Below, piece after piece: positions 24,201-33,898 of a stretch of DNA of 64,000 bases. Location: contig JADJSA010000006.1 of NCBI GenBank assembly GCA_016711925.1, forward strand, positions 62,001 through 126,000, given 5' to 3'. Origin of the DNA: Candidatus Methylophosphatis haderslevensis. GTDB lineage: Bacteria; Pseudomonadota; Gammaproteobacteria; Burkholderiales; Rhodocyclaceae. Below the pieces are notes generated by a model, which was not told where the DNA came from, made no database searches, and saw nothing but the letters and a program-made list of their open reading frames with translations. Position 1 is the first letter of the stretch. Each line of letters opens with the position of its first letter. Both the position numbers and the translations under genes were made by a program.

Positions 24201-25712
24201 TCAGCCCAGGAACAGCTTGTAGGCCGGGTTGGCGGTTTCGTCGCGGTAGGCGTAGCCGAGCGCATCGAGAAAGCCGCGGAACTTCTCCATGTCCTGCGGC
24301 GGCACCTGCATGCCGACCAGCACGCGGCCGTAGTCGGCGCCGTGGTTGCGGTAGTGGAACAGGCTGATGTTCCAGCCGTGGCTCATGCTGTTGAGGAACT
24401 TCATCAGCGCGCCGGGCCGTTCGGGGAACTCGAAGCGATAGACGATCTCGTTGTCCACGCCCGTCGCATGGCCGCCGACCATGTGACGCACATGCAGCTT
24501 GGCGAATTCGTCGTCGGTGAGATCGATCGCCGGGTAGTCGTGCCGGTGCAGCAGTTCGAGCAGCTTGATCGATTCGCCACGGTTATGCACCTGTACGCCG
24601 ACGAACACGTGGGCATCGCTGCCGCTCTTGTAACGGTAGTTGAATTCGGTGATGTTGCGGTTGCCGACCAGAGAGAGGAATTTCCGGTAGGCGCCCGGCT
24701 TCTCGGGCAGCGTGACGGCGAGCACGGCTTCGCGCGCCTCGCCGATCTCGGCGCGTTCGGCGACGAAGCGCAGGCGGTCGAAGTTCATGTTGGCGCCGCT
24801 GGCCACCGCGACGATGGTCTTGTCATGGAGCTTGTTCTGCGCCAGCCATGCCTTGGCGCCAGCCACCGCGAGCGCGCCGGCCGGTTCGAGGATCGAGCGC
24901 GTATCCTCGAACACGTCCTTGATCGCCGCGCAAATCTCGTCGGTGTCGACCAGCACCATTTCGTCGACGTAAAGCCGGGCGAGGCGAAAGGTTTCCTCGC
25001 CGACCAGCTTGACCGCCGCGCCGTCGGCGAACAGCCCGACTTGCGCGAGCTTTACCCGCTCGCCCCTGGCAAGCGAGCGCGCCATGGCATCGGCATCGCG
25101 CGCCTCGACCCCGATGATCCGGGTCTGCGGGCGCAGGCGCTTGATGTAGGCCGCCACGCCGGCAATCAGCCCGCCGCCGCCGACACAGCAGAACACCGCG
25201 TGGATCGGCTTGGGGTGCTGGCGCAGGATCTCCATGCCGATGGTGCCCTGCCCGGCGATCACTTCGGGGTCATCGTAGGGGTGCACGAAGACCAGCCGTT
25301 CGGCCCGTTCGAGTTCGAGCGCGCGGGCGTAGGCCTCGTCGTAGGAATCGCCCGCCAGCACCACTTCGCCGCCGCGCGCCCTGACCGCATCGATCTTGAT
25401 CTGCGGCGTGGTGGTCGGCATCACGATCACCGCGCGGCAGCCGATCTTCTGCGCCGACAGCGCCACACCCTGCGCGTGGTTGCCGGCGGAGGCGCAGATG
25501 ACACCGTGCTTGAGCTGGGCAGGGCTGAGGTGCGCCATCTTGTTGTAGGCGCCGCGCAGTTTGAAGCTGAACACCGGCTGCATGTCCTCGCGCTTGAGCA
25601 GGATGCGGTTGCCGCAGCGGGCCGACAGGTTGCGGGCGTGATCGAGCGGCGACTCGATCGCGACGTCATAGACCTGCGCGTTGAGGATCTTTTCGAGGTA
25701 GTCGTGTTGCAT
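24201..25712 (-). CDS. ilvA: Threonine ammonia-lyase (biosynthetic, IlvA)
   Basis: PLP enzyme converting threonine to 2-oxobutanoate, first step of isoleucine synthesis; cytosolic. 503 residues: the catalytic domain (1-320) has SFKLRGAYNK with the PLP Lys51, SAGNHAQGVA and the phosphate-binding GGGGLIAG. The C-terminal half has two ACT-like regulatory domains (from about 330 AVLAVTLPEKPGAYRKFLSL and from about 425 YRFEFPERPGALMKFLNSM), the isoleucine/valine sensing sites. Length and order match E. coli IlvA (514). The start MQHDYLEKIL is the typical one. No operon partner. Confidence 0.95.
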   Translation of the reverse strand: MQHDYLEKILNAQVYDVAIESPLDHARNLSARCGNRILLKREDMQPVFSFKLRGAYNKMAHLSPAQLKHGVICASAGNHAQGVALSAQKIGCRAVIVMPTTTPQIKIDAVRARGGEVVLAGDSYDEAYARALELERAERLVFVHPYDDPEVIAGQGTIGMEILRQHPKPIHAVFCCVGGGGLIAGVAAYIKRLRPQTRIIGVEARDADAMARSLARGERVKLAQVGLFADGAAVKLVGEETFRLARLYVDEMVLVDTDEICAAIKDVFEDTRSILEPAGALAVAGAKAWLAQNKLHDKTIVAVASGANMNFDRLRFVAERAEIGEAREAVLAVTLPEKPGAYRKFLSLVGNRNITEFNYRYKSGSDAHVFVGVQVHNRGESIKLLELLHRHDYPAIDLTDDEFAKLHVRHMVGGHATGVDNEIVYRFEFPERPGALMKFLNSMSHGWNISLFHYRNHGADYGRVLVGMQVPPQDMEKFRGFLDALGYAYRDETANPAYKLFLG

Positions 25713-25800
25713 GGCAGCCGGGCGACCCGGTTAAACTGGGCAGGCCGCACAGCCCGCGAGCCGGAATTATAGCGGCCCAACCTCCGCCGATCCCCAACCA

Positions 25801-26223
25801 ATGGACTTCTCCGGCCTGCTTGACCCATCGCCCGAAGCCGGCATCGCGGGGCTGTTCGTCGCCAGCTTTCTGTCGGCCACGCTGCTGCCCGGCGGATCGG
25901 AGGCGGTGCTGTACGCGCTGCTCAGGCTGCATCCGCACCTGGCGGTGGCGGCGCTGTGTGCGGCGACCGTCGGCAACACGCTGGGCGGGCTGACCACTTA
26001 CTGGATGGCGCGGCTGATCCCGGCGCGCGAACTGCCGCCGCGGCTCGACTGGGTGCGCCGCTATGGCAGCGCGTCGCTTCTTCTTGCCTGGGCGCCGCTG
26101 ATCGGCGATGCGCTGTGCGCCGCGGCCGGCTGGCTGCGGCTGAACTGGCTTGCCTGCACGCTCTGGATGGCGGCGGGAAAGTTCGCCCGCTACGCCGCGA
26201 TCGTGTGGCTGGGCGGCGTTTGA
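25801..26223 (+). CDS. YqaA-type (VTT/DedA-like) membrane protein
   Basis: 140 residues with three or four membrane segments: AGLFVASFLSATLLPGGSEA, the conserved GNTLGGLTTYWMAR motif and C-terminal helices. GG-SE and G-x-x-GG--TY-x-GR are hallmarks of the small YqaA/SNARE-associated (VTT) family of lipid scramblase relatives. Inner membrane; physiological role unknown. ATG 25801 is divergent from ilvA (88 bp between starts). Confidence 0.8.
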   Translation: MDFSGLLDPSPEAGIAGLFVASFLSATLLPGGSEAVLYALLRLHPHLAVAALCAATVGNTLGGLTTYWMARLIPARELPPRLDWVRRYGSASLLLAWAPLIGDALCAAAGWLRLNWLACTLWMAAGKFARYAAIVWLGGV

Positions 26224-26371
26224 TGCGGCATCGATGCTGCCCTGAGAGCCTCATGGAATGGCGTTCTGCAGCCATGCATGGCGGAGAGCCAGCAACCACG
26301 GGCCTGGGCGGGCAGGCATGCCGGGGATGCCCGGCCCAGGCGGCTCCCGGGCCGGGTGGTGCCAATCCGCC
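26224..26371. repeat. Partial palindromic repeat between yqaA-like and yhhQ-like genes (R4)
   Basis: Contains CCTCATGGAATGGCGTTCTGCAG (26250-26272), close to the left arm seen in R5 and R7, but no good matching right arm; GGGCAGGCATGCCGGGGATGCCC palindromes follow. Probably a degenerate member of the dispersed family. Confidence 0.45.
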
Positions 26372-27166
26372 TCAGGCTTTCAGCGTGAACGGATTGAAGT
26401 CGGTGCCGCGGTCGTAGTAATCCTCGTGCTCGGCGCGCTTGAGGGCGGCGACGATCTTGTAGGTCAACGGCGTGAACAGCACTTCGACGCCGACCTTGGC
26501 GAACCATTGCGAGAGCATCACCTGCGCCAGATTCTCGTTCGGGATGATGCCGGTGCCATAGAATGCGAGTGGGTAGAACAGCAGCGAATCGACGCCCTCG
26601 CCGAAGATCGTCGAGCCGATGGTGCGCGTCCACAGGTGCCGGCCGGCGCTGCGGATCTTCATCTTGGCGAGGATGAAGGAATTGACGAACTCGCCGGCGA
26701 AGTACGCGATCATCGACGCGGCAACGATGCGCCAACTGTTGCCGAAGGCGACCTCGTAGAACTGCTGGTTTTTCCAGAACGGCGCCGGCGGCAGCGCGAC
26801 GACGACGGCGGCCATCAGCGCGGCGAAGGCCAGCGCGGCAAAGCCGGTCCAGATCACCCGGCGCGAGCGGGCGTAGCCATAGACCTCGGTCAGCACGTCG
26901 CCGAAGACGTAGCTGATCGGAAAGAACAGTACGCCCGCGCCGAAGCTCACCAGGCCGAGCAGCGGCAATTCGAGCTGCGCAATCTTGGCCGGCCCGATGA
27001 GGTTCGAGCACAGCAACAACGTGACGAACGCGGCAAGAACGAGATCGTAGTAGCGGTAGCTGCGGCCGGGCTGGGATCGGCAGCCGCCCCCCCGCTGACC
27101 ACGCGTTTGCCCTCGCCTCCCGTTCCGGCGGGCGGCCTCGGCGCGTGCCGGCGCCCGGCGCGACAC
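26372..27166 (-). CDS. yhhQ: YhhQ/VUT-family queuosine precursor transporter
   Basis: About 220 residues match the family, starting YRYYDLVLAAFVTLLLCSNL and then FPISYVFGDVLTEVYGYARS and GEFVNSFILAKMK, with six membrane helices. It imports 7-cyano-7-deazaguanine or a related precursor of queuosine. The frame is open 43 codons further upstream with a GTG at 27166, and that N-terminal part (RRAPARAEAARR...) is low complexity and is not expected in the family. The true start is unclear because no ATG lies near YRYYD. G7 and G10 tracts near the start could hide an indel. Confidence 0.82.
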   Translation of the reverse strand: MSRRAPARAEAARRNGRRGQTRGQRGGGCRSQPGRSYRYYDLVLAAFVTLLLCSNLIGPAKIAQLELPLLGLVSFGAGVLFFPISYVFGDVLTEVYGYARSRRVIWTGFAALAFAALMAAVVVALPPAPFWKNQQFYEVAFGNSWRIVAASMIAYFAGEFVNSFILAKMKIRSAGRHLWTRTIGSTIFGEGVDSLLFYPLAFYGTGIIPNENLAQVMLSQWFAKVGVEVLFTPLTYKIVAALKRAEHEDYYDRGTDFNPFTLKA

Positions 27167-27170
27167 CGAT

Positions 27171-27180
27171 GGGGGGGGGG
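27171..27180. repeat. G10 homopolymer upstream of yhhQ-like gene
   Basis: Ten consecutive G on the + strand, with a second tract (C7) at 27087-27093, both next to the uncertain 5' end of the transporter gene. Such tracts slip in replication and in sequencing. Confidence 0.7.
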
Positions 27181-27374
27181 ATCACTCCGATTTGCTGCCG
27201 GCCACCGCATCGGACGGCGCGACAATCGATTTCGGTTACCCGGCGGCAGTCGCCCCGGACCGTCGCCGCCCTTTGCCCCGGCATGCGCAAGGGGCTAATT
27301 TTGCAGGCTTCTTGCGCCGCAATACGCTAGACTGAGGCGCTTCCCCATCGCAAGCGAATTCCGCGCCCGTCCCG

Positions 27375-30300
27375 ATGCAAGCCGCCCCAGAATTCACTGA
27401 AGGATACCTGCCCACCGGCGTCCGGCTGCGTGAAATTCCGTATAACTACACGTCTTTTTCCGATCGCGAGATCGTCATCCGCCTGCTTGGCGAGCCGATG
27501 TGGGGGGTGCTCGACGAATTGCGCGGCGAGCGCGTCACCGGCCGTTCGGCGCGCATGCTCTACGAGGTGCTGGGCGATATCTGGGTGGTCCGGCGCAATC
27601 CGTATCTCGAGGACGACCTGCTCGACAACCCGTCGCGGCGCGCTGCGCTTGTCGGTGCATTGCGACACAGGCTGGCGGAAATCGGCAGGCGCCGCACCAG
27701 CGCCGACAGCGGTGACGAAGCCTTGCGCGCGCGCGACGACAAGGTCGGGCTGCTGCTCGACGCGGCGACGCAGGCGGTGCAGGCGTTCGAAGCGCATTTC
27801 GATGCGACCGCAGCCTTGCGCCGACGCACGCTCAGAGTACTGGGGCGGCATACCCGGCGCGACAACATCGCCTTCGACGGACTGGCGCGCGTCTCGCACG
27901 TCACCGATGCCACCGACTGGCGGGTCGAATACCCGTTCGTCGTCGTGTTCCCGGATACCGAGGCCGAGATCGCGCCGCTGGTGCGCGGCTGTTTCGAACT
28001 GGGCCTGACGATCATCCCGCGCGGCGGCGGCACCGGCTACAACGGCGGCGCGGTGCCGCTGACGCCGATGTCGGCGGTGATCAACACCGAAAAGCTGACC
28101 GATCTCGGCGCCGTCGCACAGACCGTCCTGCCCGGTCGGTCGTCGCCCTGCGCGACGATCCGCACCGGCGCCGGCGTGGTGACGCGCCGGGTGATGGATG
28201 CGGCCGACACCGCCGGCTACGTCTTCGCCTGCGATCCGACCTCGGCCGACGCCTCTTGCATCGGCGGCAATATCGCGATGAATGCCGGCGGCAAGAAGGC
28301 CGTGCTGTGGGGCACCGCGCTGGACAACCTGCTCTCCTGGCGGATGGTCGATGCCAGCGGGCACTTCATGGAAGTGACGCGTCTCGATCACAACCTGGGC
28401 AAGATCCACGATATTGCGCTGGCGCGCTTTTCCGTGCAGCGTTTTCGCAAGGACGGCCGCACGCCGTACGGCAACCCGGAATTGCTGGAGATTCCCGGCG
28501 CGCGCTTTCGCAAGGCCGGACTGGGCAAGGACGTGACCGACAAGTTCCTCGCCGGCCTGCCCGGGGTGCAGAAGGAAGGCTGCGACGGCATCATCACCAG
28601 CGCGGTGTGGATTCTGCACAAGATGCCGCCGGTGACGCGCACCGTATGCTTGGAATTCTTCGGCCAGGTGCGCGAGGCGGTGCCGGCGATAGTCGACATC
28701 AAGCGCTACGTCGATAGCCTCCCCAAGAGCGGTGCCGCGCGCGTGATGCTGGCCGGTCTCGAACATCTGGACGAGCGCTACGTGCGCGCGGTCGGCTACG
28801 CCACCAAGGCCAAGCGACACGGCCGGCCGAAGATGGTGCTGCTGGGCGACATCGTCGGCGACGACGACGCGGCGGTGATGGCCGCCGCCTCCGAGGTGGT
28901 GCGCCGCTGCAACGCGCGCTCGGCCGAAGGCTTCATCGCGGTCGGCGCCGAGACGCGCAAGAAGTTCTGGCTCGACCGCGCCCGCACCGCCGCCATCGCG
29001 CGCCACACCAACGCTTTCAAGATCAACGAAGACGTGGTGATCCCGCTGGCGCGCATGGGCGACTATTGCGACGGCATCGAGCGCATCAACATCGAGCTGT
29101 CGATCCGCAGCAAGCTGCGCCTGACCGACGCGCTGGCCGCGTTTCTCGGCGGCGAGCTGCCGCTGCACCGGGGCGAAACCGATCTCGAGGCCGAAGAGCT
29201 GATCGGCGACCGGCGCGCCCGCGCGCTCGAAGTGCTGGCCAGGGTGCGCGGCCGCTGGCGCTGGATACTCGCCAACCTCGACCTGCCGCTGGCCGAGGCC
29301 GAGACGAAATTCGCCGGGCTGGGCATCGCCGCCGGGCCGCTGACCAACCGCGCCGCCGAACCGACGCTGTTCCACCGCGTGCAGGACTATTCTGTGCGCA
29401 TCTCGTGGAAGAGCGAACTGAAGCCGCTGCTCGACGACATCTTCGACGGCGCGCTGTTCGCCCCGGTGCGCGCCCGCATCGCCGCGATCCACCAGGACGT
29501 GCTGCGCGGCCGCGTGTTCGTCGCGCTGCACATGCATGCCGGCGACGGCAACGTGCACACCAACCTGCCGGTGAACTCGGATCACTACGAAATGCTGCAG
29601 GAGGCGGGCGGCGCGGTGGTGCGCATCATGGCGCTGGCGCGCGCGCTGGGCGGCGTGATCTCCGGCGAGCATGGCATCGGCATCACCAAGATCGAGTACC
29701 TGTCCCAGTCCGAGATCGCCCCCTTCGTCGACTACAAGCAGCGCATCGACCCGCAGGGCCGCTTCAACAAGGGCAAGCTGTTGCCCGGCGCCGACCTGTC
29801 GCGCGCCTACACGCCGTCGTTCTCGCTGCTCGGCGCCGAATCGCTGATCATGGAACAGAGCGACATCGGCAGCGTTTCGGAATCGATCAAGGATTGCCTG
29901 CGCTGCGGCAAGTGCAAGCCGGTGTGCAGCACCCATGTGCCGCGCGCCAATCTGCTCTACTCGCCGCGCAACAAGATCCTCGCCACTTCGCTGCTGATCG
30001 AGGCGTTCTTGTACGAAGAGCAGACGCGCCGCGGTGTCAGCCTCAAGCACTTCGACGAGTTCTCCGACGTGGCCGACCATTGCACGGTATGCCACAAATG
30101 CGCCAACCCGTGCCCGGTGGACATCGATTTCGGCGATGTCTCGATCGCCATGCGCAACCTGCTGCGGCGCGAGGGCAAGAAGAAATTCAATCCCGGCACC
30201 GCGGCCTCGATGGCCTTCCTTAACGCTACCGATCCGGCCACCATCAAGGCGCTGCGGCTCGGCATGATCCGCTGGGGCTACACCGCACAGCGCCTCGTGC

Positions 30301-31313
30301 ACCGCATCGCCAGGTCGTTCGCGATGGTGAAGGACCAGACGCTGCATCCGCCCGCCACGCTCGGTCGCGCGCCACTGCGGGCGCAGGTGATCCACTTAAT
30401 CAACAAGCCGATGCCCGGCAGGTTGCCGAAGAAGACCTCGCGCGCGCTGCTCGACATCGAGGATGCGGCGATCGTGCCGGTGATCCGCGATCCGGCGCGG
30501 GCGGCCGAAGAGGCCGAGGCGGTGTTCTACTTTCCCGGCTGCGGCTCGGAGCGGTTGTTCTCGCAGGTGGGCCTGGCGACCCAGGCGATGCTCTGGCATG
30601 TCGGCGCGCAGACCGTGCTGCCGCCCGGCTATCTGTGCTGCGGCTATCCGCAGACGGCAGGCGGCGATGCCGACAAGGGCCAGCAGATCACCACCGACAA
30701 CCGCGTGCTGTTCCACCGCGTGGCCAACACGCTGAACTACCTCGACATCCGGACCGTGATCGTCTCCTGCGGCACCTGCATGGATCAGTTGCAGAAGTAC
30801 GAGTTCGGCAAGATCTTCCCCGGCTGCCGGCTGCTCGACATCCACGAATACCTGATGGAAAAGGGCGTCAGGCTCGAAGGCGTGAAAGGCGTGCGCTACC
30901 TCTACCACGACCCCTGCCACACGCCGATCAAGCAGCATGCGCCGCTCAAGGTGGTCAATGCGTTGATCGCCACCGCCGATGCGACGCCGGTTGCGGCCTC
31001 CGAGCGCTGCTGCGGCGAGAGCGGCACGCTGGCGGTGACGCGGCCCGACGTATCCACCCAGGTGCGCTTTCGCAAGGAAGAGGAACTGCGCAAGGGTGCC
31101 GATGCGCTGCGCGGCGGCGGCTTCGCCGGCGAGGTGAAGATCCTCACTTCGTGCCCGTCGTGCCTGCAGGGGCTGTCGCGCTACGACGATGACGCCGGCA
31201 CCCGCGCCGACTACATCGTGGTCGAACTCGCCCGCCACCTGCTGGGCGAAAACTGGATGGCCGATTACGTCGCCAAGGCCGGCAGCGGCGGCATCGAGCG
31301 GGTGTTGCTATGA
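27375..31313 (+). CDS. DUF3683-FAD-linked oxidase/Fe-S/CCG fusion oxidoreductase (D-lactate dehydrogenase-like)
   Basis: 1312 residues in one frame. Order: N-terminal DUF3683 domain (about 1-190); FAD-binding type 4 domain with the phosphate loop PRGGGTGYNGGAVPLTP (about 215); FAD-linked oxidase C domain (HMHAGDGNVHTN around 720, GEHGIG near 765); two 4Fe-4S motifs CLRCGKCKPVC (about 841) and CTVCHKCANPCP (about 903); two CCG heterodisulfide-reductase-like domains (CCGYPQ/SCGTC around 1088-1133, CCGESG/SCPSC around 1212-1258). It probably oxidises D-lactate or another 2-hydroxyacid and passes electrons via Fe-S to the quinone pool. Betaproteobacterial type. No partner subunit is needed. Confidence 0.88.
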   Translation: MQAAPEFTEGYLPTGVRLREIPYNYTSFSDREIVIRLLGEPMWGVLDELRGERVTGRSARMLYEVLGDIWVVRRNPYLEDDLLDNPSRRAALVGALRHRLAEIGRRRTSADSGDEALRARDDKVGLLLDAATQAVQAFEAHFDATAALRRRTLRVLGRHTRRDNIAFDGLARVSHVTDATDWRVEYPFVVVFPDTEAEIAPLVRGCFELGLTIIPRGGGTGYNGGAVPLTPMSAVINTEKLTDLGAVAQTVLPGRSSPCATIRTGAGVVTRRVMDAADTAGYVFACDPTSADASCIGGNIAMNAGGKKAVLWGTALDNLLSWRMVDASGHFMEVTRLDHNLGKIHDIALARFSVQRFRKDGRTPYGNPELLEIPGARFRKAGLGKDVTDKFLAGLPGVQKEGCDGIITSAVWILHKMPPVTRTVCLEFFGQVREAVPAIVDIKRYVDSLPKSGAARVMLAGLEHLDERYVRAVGYATKAKRHGRPKMVLLGDIVGDDDAAVMAAASEVVRRCNARSAEGFIAVGAETRKKFWLDRARTAAIARHTNAFKINEDVVIPLARMGDYCDGIERINIELSIRSKLRLTDALAAFLGGELPLHRGETDLEAEELIGDRRARALEVLARVRGRWRWILANLDLPLAEAETKFAGLGIAAGPLTNRAAEPTLFHRVQDYSVRISWKSELKPLLDDIFDGALFAPVRARIAAIHQDVLRGRVFVALHMHAGDGNVHTNLPVNSDHYEMLQEAGGAVVRIMALARALGGVISGEHGIGITKIEYLSQSEIAPFVDYKQRIDPQGRFNKGKLLPGADLSRAYTPSFSLLGAESLIMEQSDIGSVSESIKDCLRCGKCKPVCSTHVPRANLLYSPRNKILATSLLIEAFLYEEQTRRGVSLKHFDEFSDVADHCTVCHKCANPCPVDIDFGDVSIAMRNLLRREGKKKFNPGTAASMAFLNATDPATIKALRLGMIRWGYTAQRLVHRIARSFAMVKDQTLHPPATLGRAPLRAQVIHLINKPMPGRLPKKTSRALLDIEDAAIVPVIRDPARAAEEAEAVFYFPGCGSERLFSQVGLATQAMLWHVGAQTVLPPGYLCCGYPQTAGGDADKGQQITTDNRVLFHRVANTLNYLDIRTVIVSCGTCMDQLQKYEFGKIFPGCRLLDIHEYLMEKGVRLEGVKGVRYLYHDPCHTPIKQHAPLKVVNALIATADATPVAASERCCGESGTLAVTRPDVSTQVRFRKEEELRKGADALRGGGFAGEVKILTSCPSCLQGLSRYDDDAGTRADYIVVELARHLLGENWMADYVAKAGSGGIERVLL

Positions 31314-31480
31314 GTGCTGTCCGCCGTGCTGCGCCCGGCGATATCCACCAAACCGGCGGGCTTCGCGGCGCAATCGTGCGGGCTGATCGATCGAGCGACG
31401 ATTTGCCCGCATCGCGCCGGCGGCGGGCGGAGGTTACAAATGTTCGCGTTGTGGACTCGCCCTGCAGGAGATCTAAAACC

Positions 31481-33103
31481 ATGCTTTTGTCGTACTACAA
31501 GGCGAACCTTTGGCCGCCCGCGGCATCGATCGCGGCAGCCCTCCGCCTGATGCTGGCAACTGCGGCGCTTGCCGTGCTGACCGGGTGCGTGGCCTTGCCC
31601 AATCCGCTGAAGCCCTTCGGCCTCTCGGCTGCACCGCCGGCGACCGCGGAAGAACGCGCGCGACTGGTCACCGCAATCAACTGCGACCAGCATCGGAACG
31701 CTGCCCACGCCGGCCAAACGATCGCCGAGCGCCGCCATGCCATCGACCGGGAGGTGATTGCCTATCAGACGGTGGTCGAGCGAGCGCTTGCCACGCGCGC
31801 ACAGGCGATCCGCGTACTCGACCAGGTAAGGGCCAAGGCCGCCGATCAGCAGCCCCTTTCCGGCATGGACCTGCAGAATCTCAACCAGAGTGCCGGGCAG
31901 ATGCTCGACCTGCGCGCCGAGCTGTTCGCAGTCAGCCTGACGCACGAGTGCTGGCTCGACGAGCCGGTACCCGCGCTGCGCCAGGAGGCGGAAATCCAGG
32001 CTATCGGAATCGCCATGGGCCTGTCGGCGGCGCTGGTTCTCTATGACAATTACCTTTCGTCGATCGCGCTCTATCGTTCCGATCCGCTATTGCGGCAGCA
32101 CTTCAACCGCGGCGACAGCGGCTTTGCGATTCGCGAGGGAGAACTCAATCGCATCGCCACCTCGTTCGGCTCGCCCGACAACCGCGCGCGAGTGCGCCGC
32201 GGCCTGATCTGGTTCGAGCAGCATGGTCAGCCGGATCTGGCGCAGCAAGACGAAGCCTACCGCTACCTCGTGCAACTGATCGAGCAGAGCCCGTCGCGGC
32301 AGATGGTCAGGCGCATACACCCGGTGATCGGCCTCACCAGCACGGTCGGCTTCTTGTCGACTTTCAGCTTCGACTCGATGCTGGGGCTCAAGAACGAAGG
32401 CTTCAATGTCACCAGCATGCTGTTCGGCAACACTGTGGGCCTTGTCGAACTGCGCCGCGGCAAGCTCTATGGCCGGCCCGAGGTGCTGTCGCGGATGTCG
32501 GAAACCGCCCGCGCCGGAGACATACTGCTCGAAAAGACACCGTTCCGGCTCACCGACGCGTTCATCCCCGGACATTGGGGACATGCTGCAATCTGGGTCG
32601 GTACCGAGACGGAACTGCGCGCGCTGGGCATTTGGGACCACGCTGCCGTGCATGCGCACCAGGAGGCGATCCGCAATGGCCGCGGGGTGGTCGAAGCGTT
32701 GCGCTCGGGAGTCGAGATGAACACCCTGGCGCAATTCCTCAACGTCGATGATCTGGCGCTGCTCAGGCAGGAGAACCTGTCAGATGCCGAGCGGGCGGCA
32801 GTCATACTCCAGGCGCTGCGCCAGGTCGGAAAGAGTTACGACTTCAATTTCGATGTCGAGACGACCGACCGCATCGTCTGCTCGGAGCTGGTTTATCACG
32901 CCTACGGGCATCTCGAATGGCCGACCAAGCGGGTTCTCGGGCGCGTCACGATCAGCCCCGACAACATCGCGGTTCGCGCTACCGGGCGAGGACTGCTGAC
33001 GATCGCCGCGCTCTACCACGACGGCGAGCAAGTCGCCTCGGCAGGGCCAGAGTCGATGGAAAAACTGGTGCAACGAAGCGTGGTGCAGCTCGCCCGGCGC
33101 TGA
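31481..33103 (+). CDS. YiiX/YebB-like permuted NlpC/P60 cysteine hydrolase lipoprotein
   Basis: 540 residues from ATG 31481, which has GCAGGAG 10-15 bp upstream. Lipobox VLTGC (Cys near residue 38) predicts a lipoprotein. Residues about 345-500 form a permuted papain-like domain: GHWGHAAIWVG with His365/His368, and CSELVYHAYG with the nucleophile Cys467, in reversed order relative to classic NlpC/P60. The N-terminal 300 residues are helical. It may cut peptide or lipid amide bonds at the envelope; substrate unknown. An upstream in-frame start at 31310 overlaps the oxidoreductase and lacks the signal sequence. Confidence 0.8.
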   Translation: MLLSYYKANLWPPAASIAAALRLMLATAALAVLTGCVALPNPLKPFGLSAAPPATAEERARLVTAINCDQHRNAAHAGQTIAERRHAIDREVIAYQTVVERALATRAQAIRVLDQVRAKAADQQPLSGMDLQNLNQSAGQMLDLRAELFAVSLTHECWLDEPVPALRQEAEIQAIGIAMGLSAALVLYDNYLSSIALYRSDPLLRQHFNRGDSGFAIREGELNRIATSFGSPDNRARVRRGLIWFEQHGQPDLAQQDEAYRYLVQLIEQSPSRQMVRRIHPVIGLTSTVGFLSTFSFDSMLGLKNEGFNVTSMLFGNTVGLVELRRGKLYGRPEVLSRMSETARAGDILLEKTPFRLTDAFIPGHWGHAAIWVGTETELRALGIWDHAAVHAHQEAIRNGRGVVEALRSGVEMNTLAQFLNVDDLALLRQENLSDAERAAVILQALRQVGKSYDFNFDVETTDRIVCSELVYHAYGHLEWPTKRVLGRVTISPDNIAVRATGRGLLTIAALYHDGEQVASAGPESMEKLVQRSVVQLARR

Positions 33104-33142
33104 GCCGCGCCCGTCGGCCGTCCACGCATCGCCCGGCCGCGC

Positions 33143-33898
33143 TCAGTAGTTGCGCCCGACGCGCTCGAGGGTTTCGAGTTTCTCTTTCAGCCGGCGGCGC
33201 TCGCGTTCGAGATCGCGGACACGGTTGTCGGCGTGGCGCTTGTCGTCGTCCTTGGCGTTCTTGTCGTCGCGCTTGCGCTTCTGCTCGTAGAGATCGCTGT
33301 CGATTTCGCTGATCGACTTGATCAGGCTGCGCACTTCGAGCCCGGTGCGATAGGCGCTTTCGCTGTTCGGCGGACACAGCGAAAGCTGGAACTTCTCATC
33401 GTTGCGGCCGGCCCGGTAGGCATCGGCCGGCCGGCAATAGACGCCGGCCACGCCGCTGTCGTAGGAACGCCTGAGTTCGGCCGCCGCCTTGCCGCAGCGC
33501 TCGAATTCGTACTTGTCGGCGCGGCCGCCGACCGCGTAGGCCACTTGCGGCGTGCAGTATTCGCGCAGGCCGGCTTCGTGGCGCGCCTGCAGATCCTTGC
33601 GCCCGCCGCACAGTTGCGCGTCGAAGCCGCGGCCGGCCTTGCCTTCAGCGTAGATTTTGTCGGGCGTGCAATAGACCTGCGCCACGCCATCGCGATAGCC
33701 GCGATCGTAGGCGGCGGTGTCGAGCGTGATGTTGAAGTTGCCGCACACCTGTTGCCAGTAGGAACGGCTGTTGCGCGCGTCGGACCCTTCGCGGTAGCCG
33801 AGTTCATACCACTTGGCGTCGGCGCATTCCTTGTCGGCGAAGACGGCACAGCCGCCGAGCAGCAGCGCCAGCAAGAGGGCAAAAATCGATCGGTACAT
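33143..33898 (-). CDS. DUF2799 lipoprotein
   Basis: 251 residues from ATG 33898, with MYRSIFALLLALLLGGCAVF lipobox (Cys17). Repeated Cys-containing units each start with a Y/C..G pattern (DGVAQVYCTPDKIYAEG, LREYCTPQVAYAVG, VAGVYCRPADAYRAG), as in DUF2799 proteins; these Cys pairs presumably form disulfides in the periplasm. The C-terminal 60 residues are a highly charged coiled coil (LYEQKRKRDDKNAKDDDKRH). Function unknown. Convergent with the cysteine hydrolase gene, 39 bp between stops. Confidence 0.75.
   Translation of the reverse strand: MYRSIFALLLALLLGGCAVFADKECADAKWYELGYREGSDARNSRSYWQQVCGNFNITLDTAAYDRGYRDGVAQVYCTPDKIYAEGKAGRGFDAQLCGGRKDLQARHEAGLREYCTPQVAYAVGGRADKYEFERCGKAAAELRRSYDSGVAGVYCRPADAYRAGRNDEKFQLSLCPPNSESAYRTGLEVRSLIKSISEIDSDLYEQKRKRDDKNAKDDDKRHADNRVRDLERERRRLKEKLETLERVGRNY

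Noticed and set aside
27327..30395. 1022-codon open frame on the minus strand opposite the FAD/Fe-S oxidoreductase
   Set aside because: The plus-strand gene has unmistakable motifs throughout. The antisense frame is low complexity (His, Arg, Ala, Val rich), a common product of high GC third positions.
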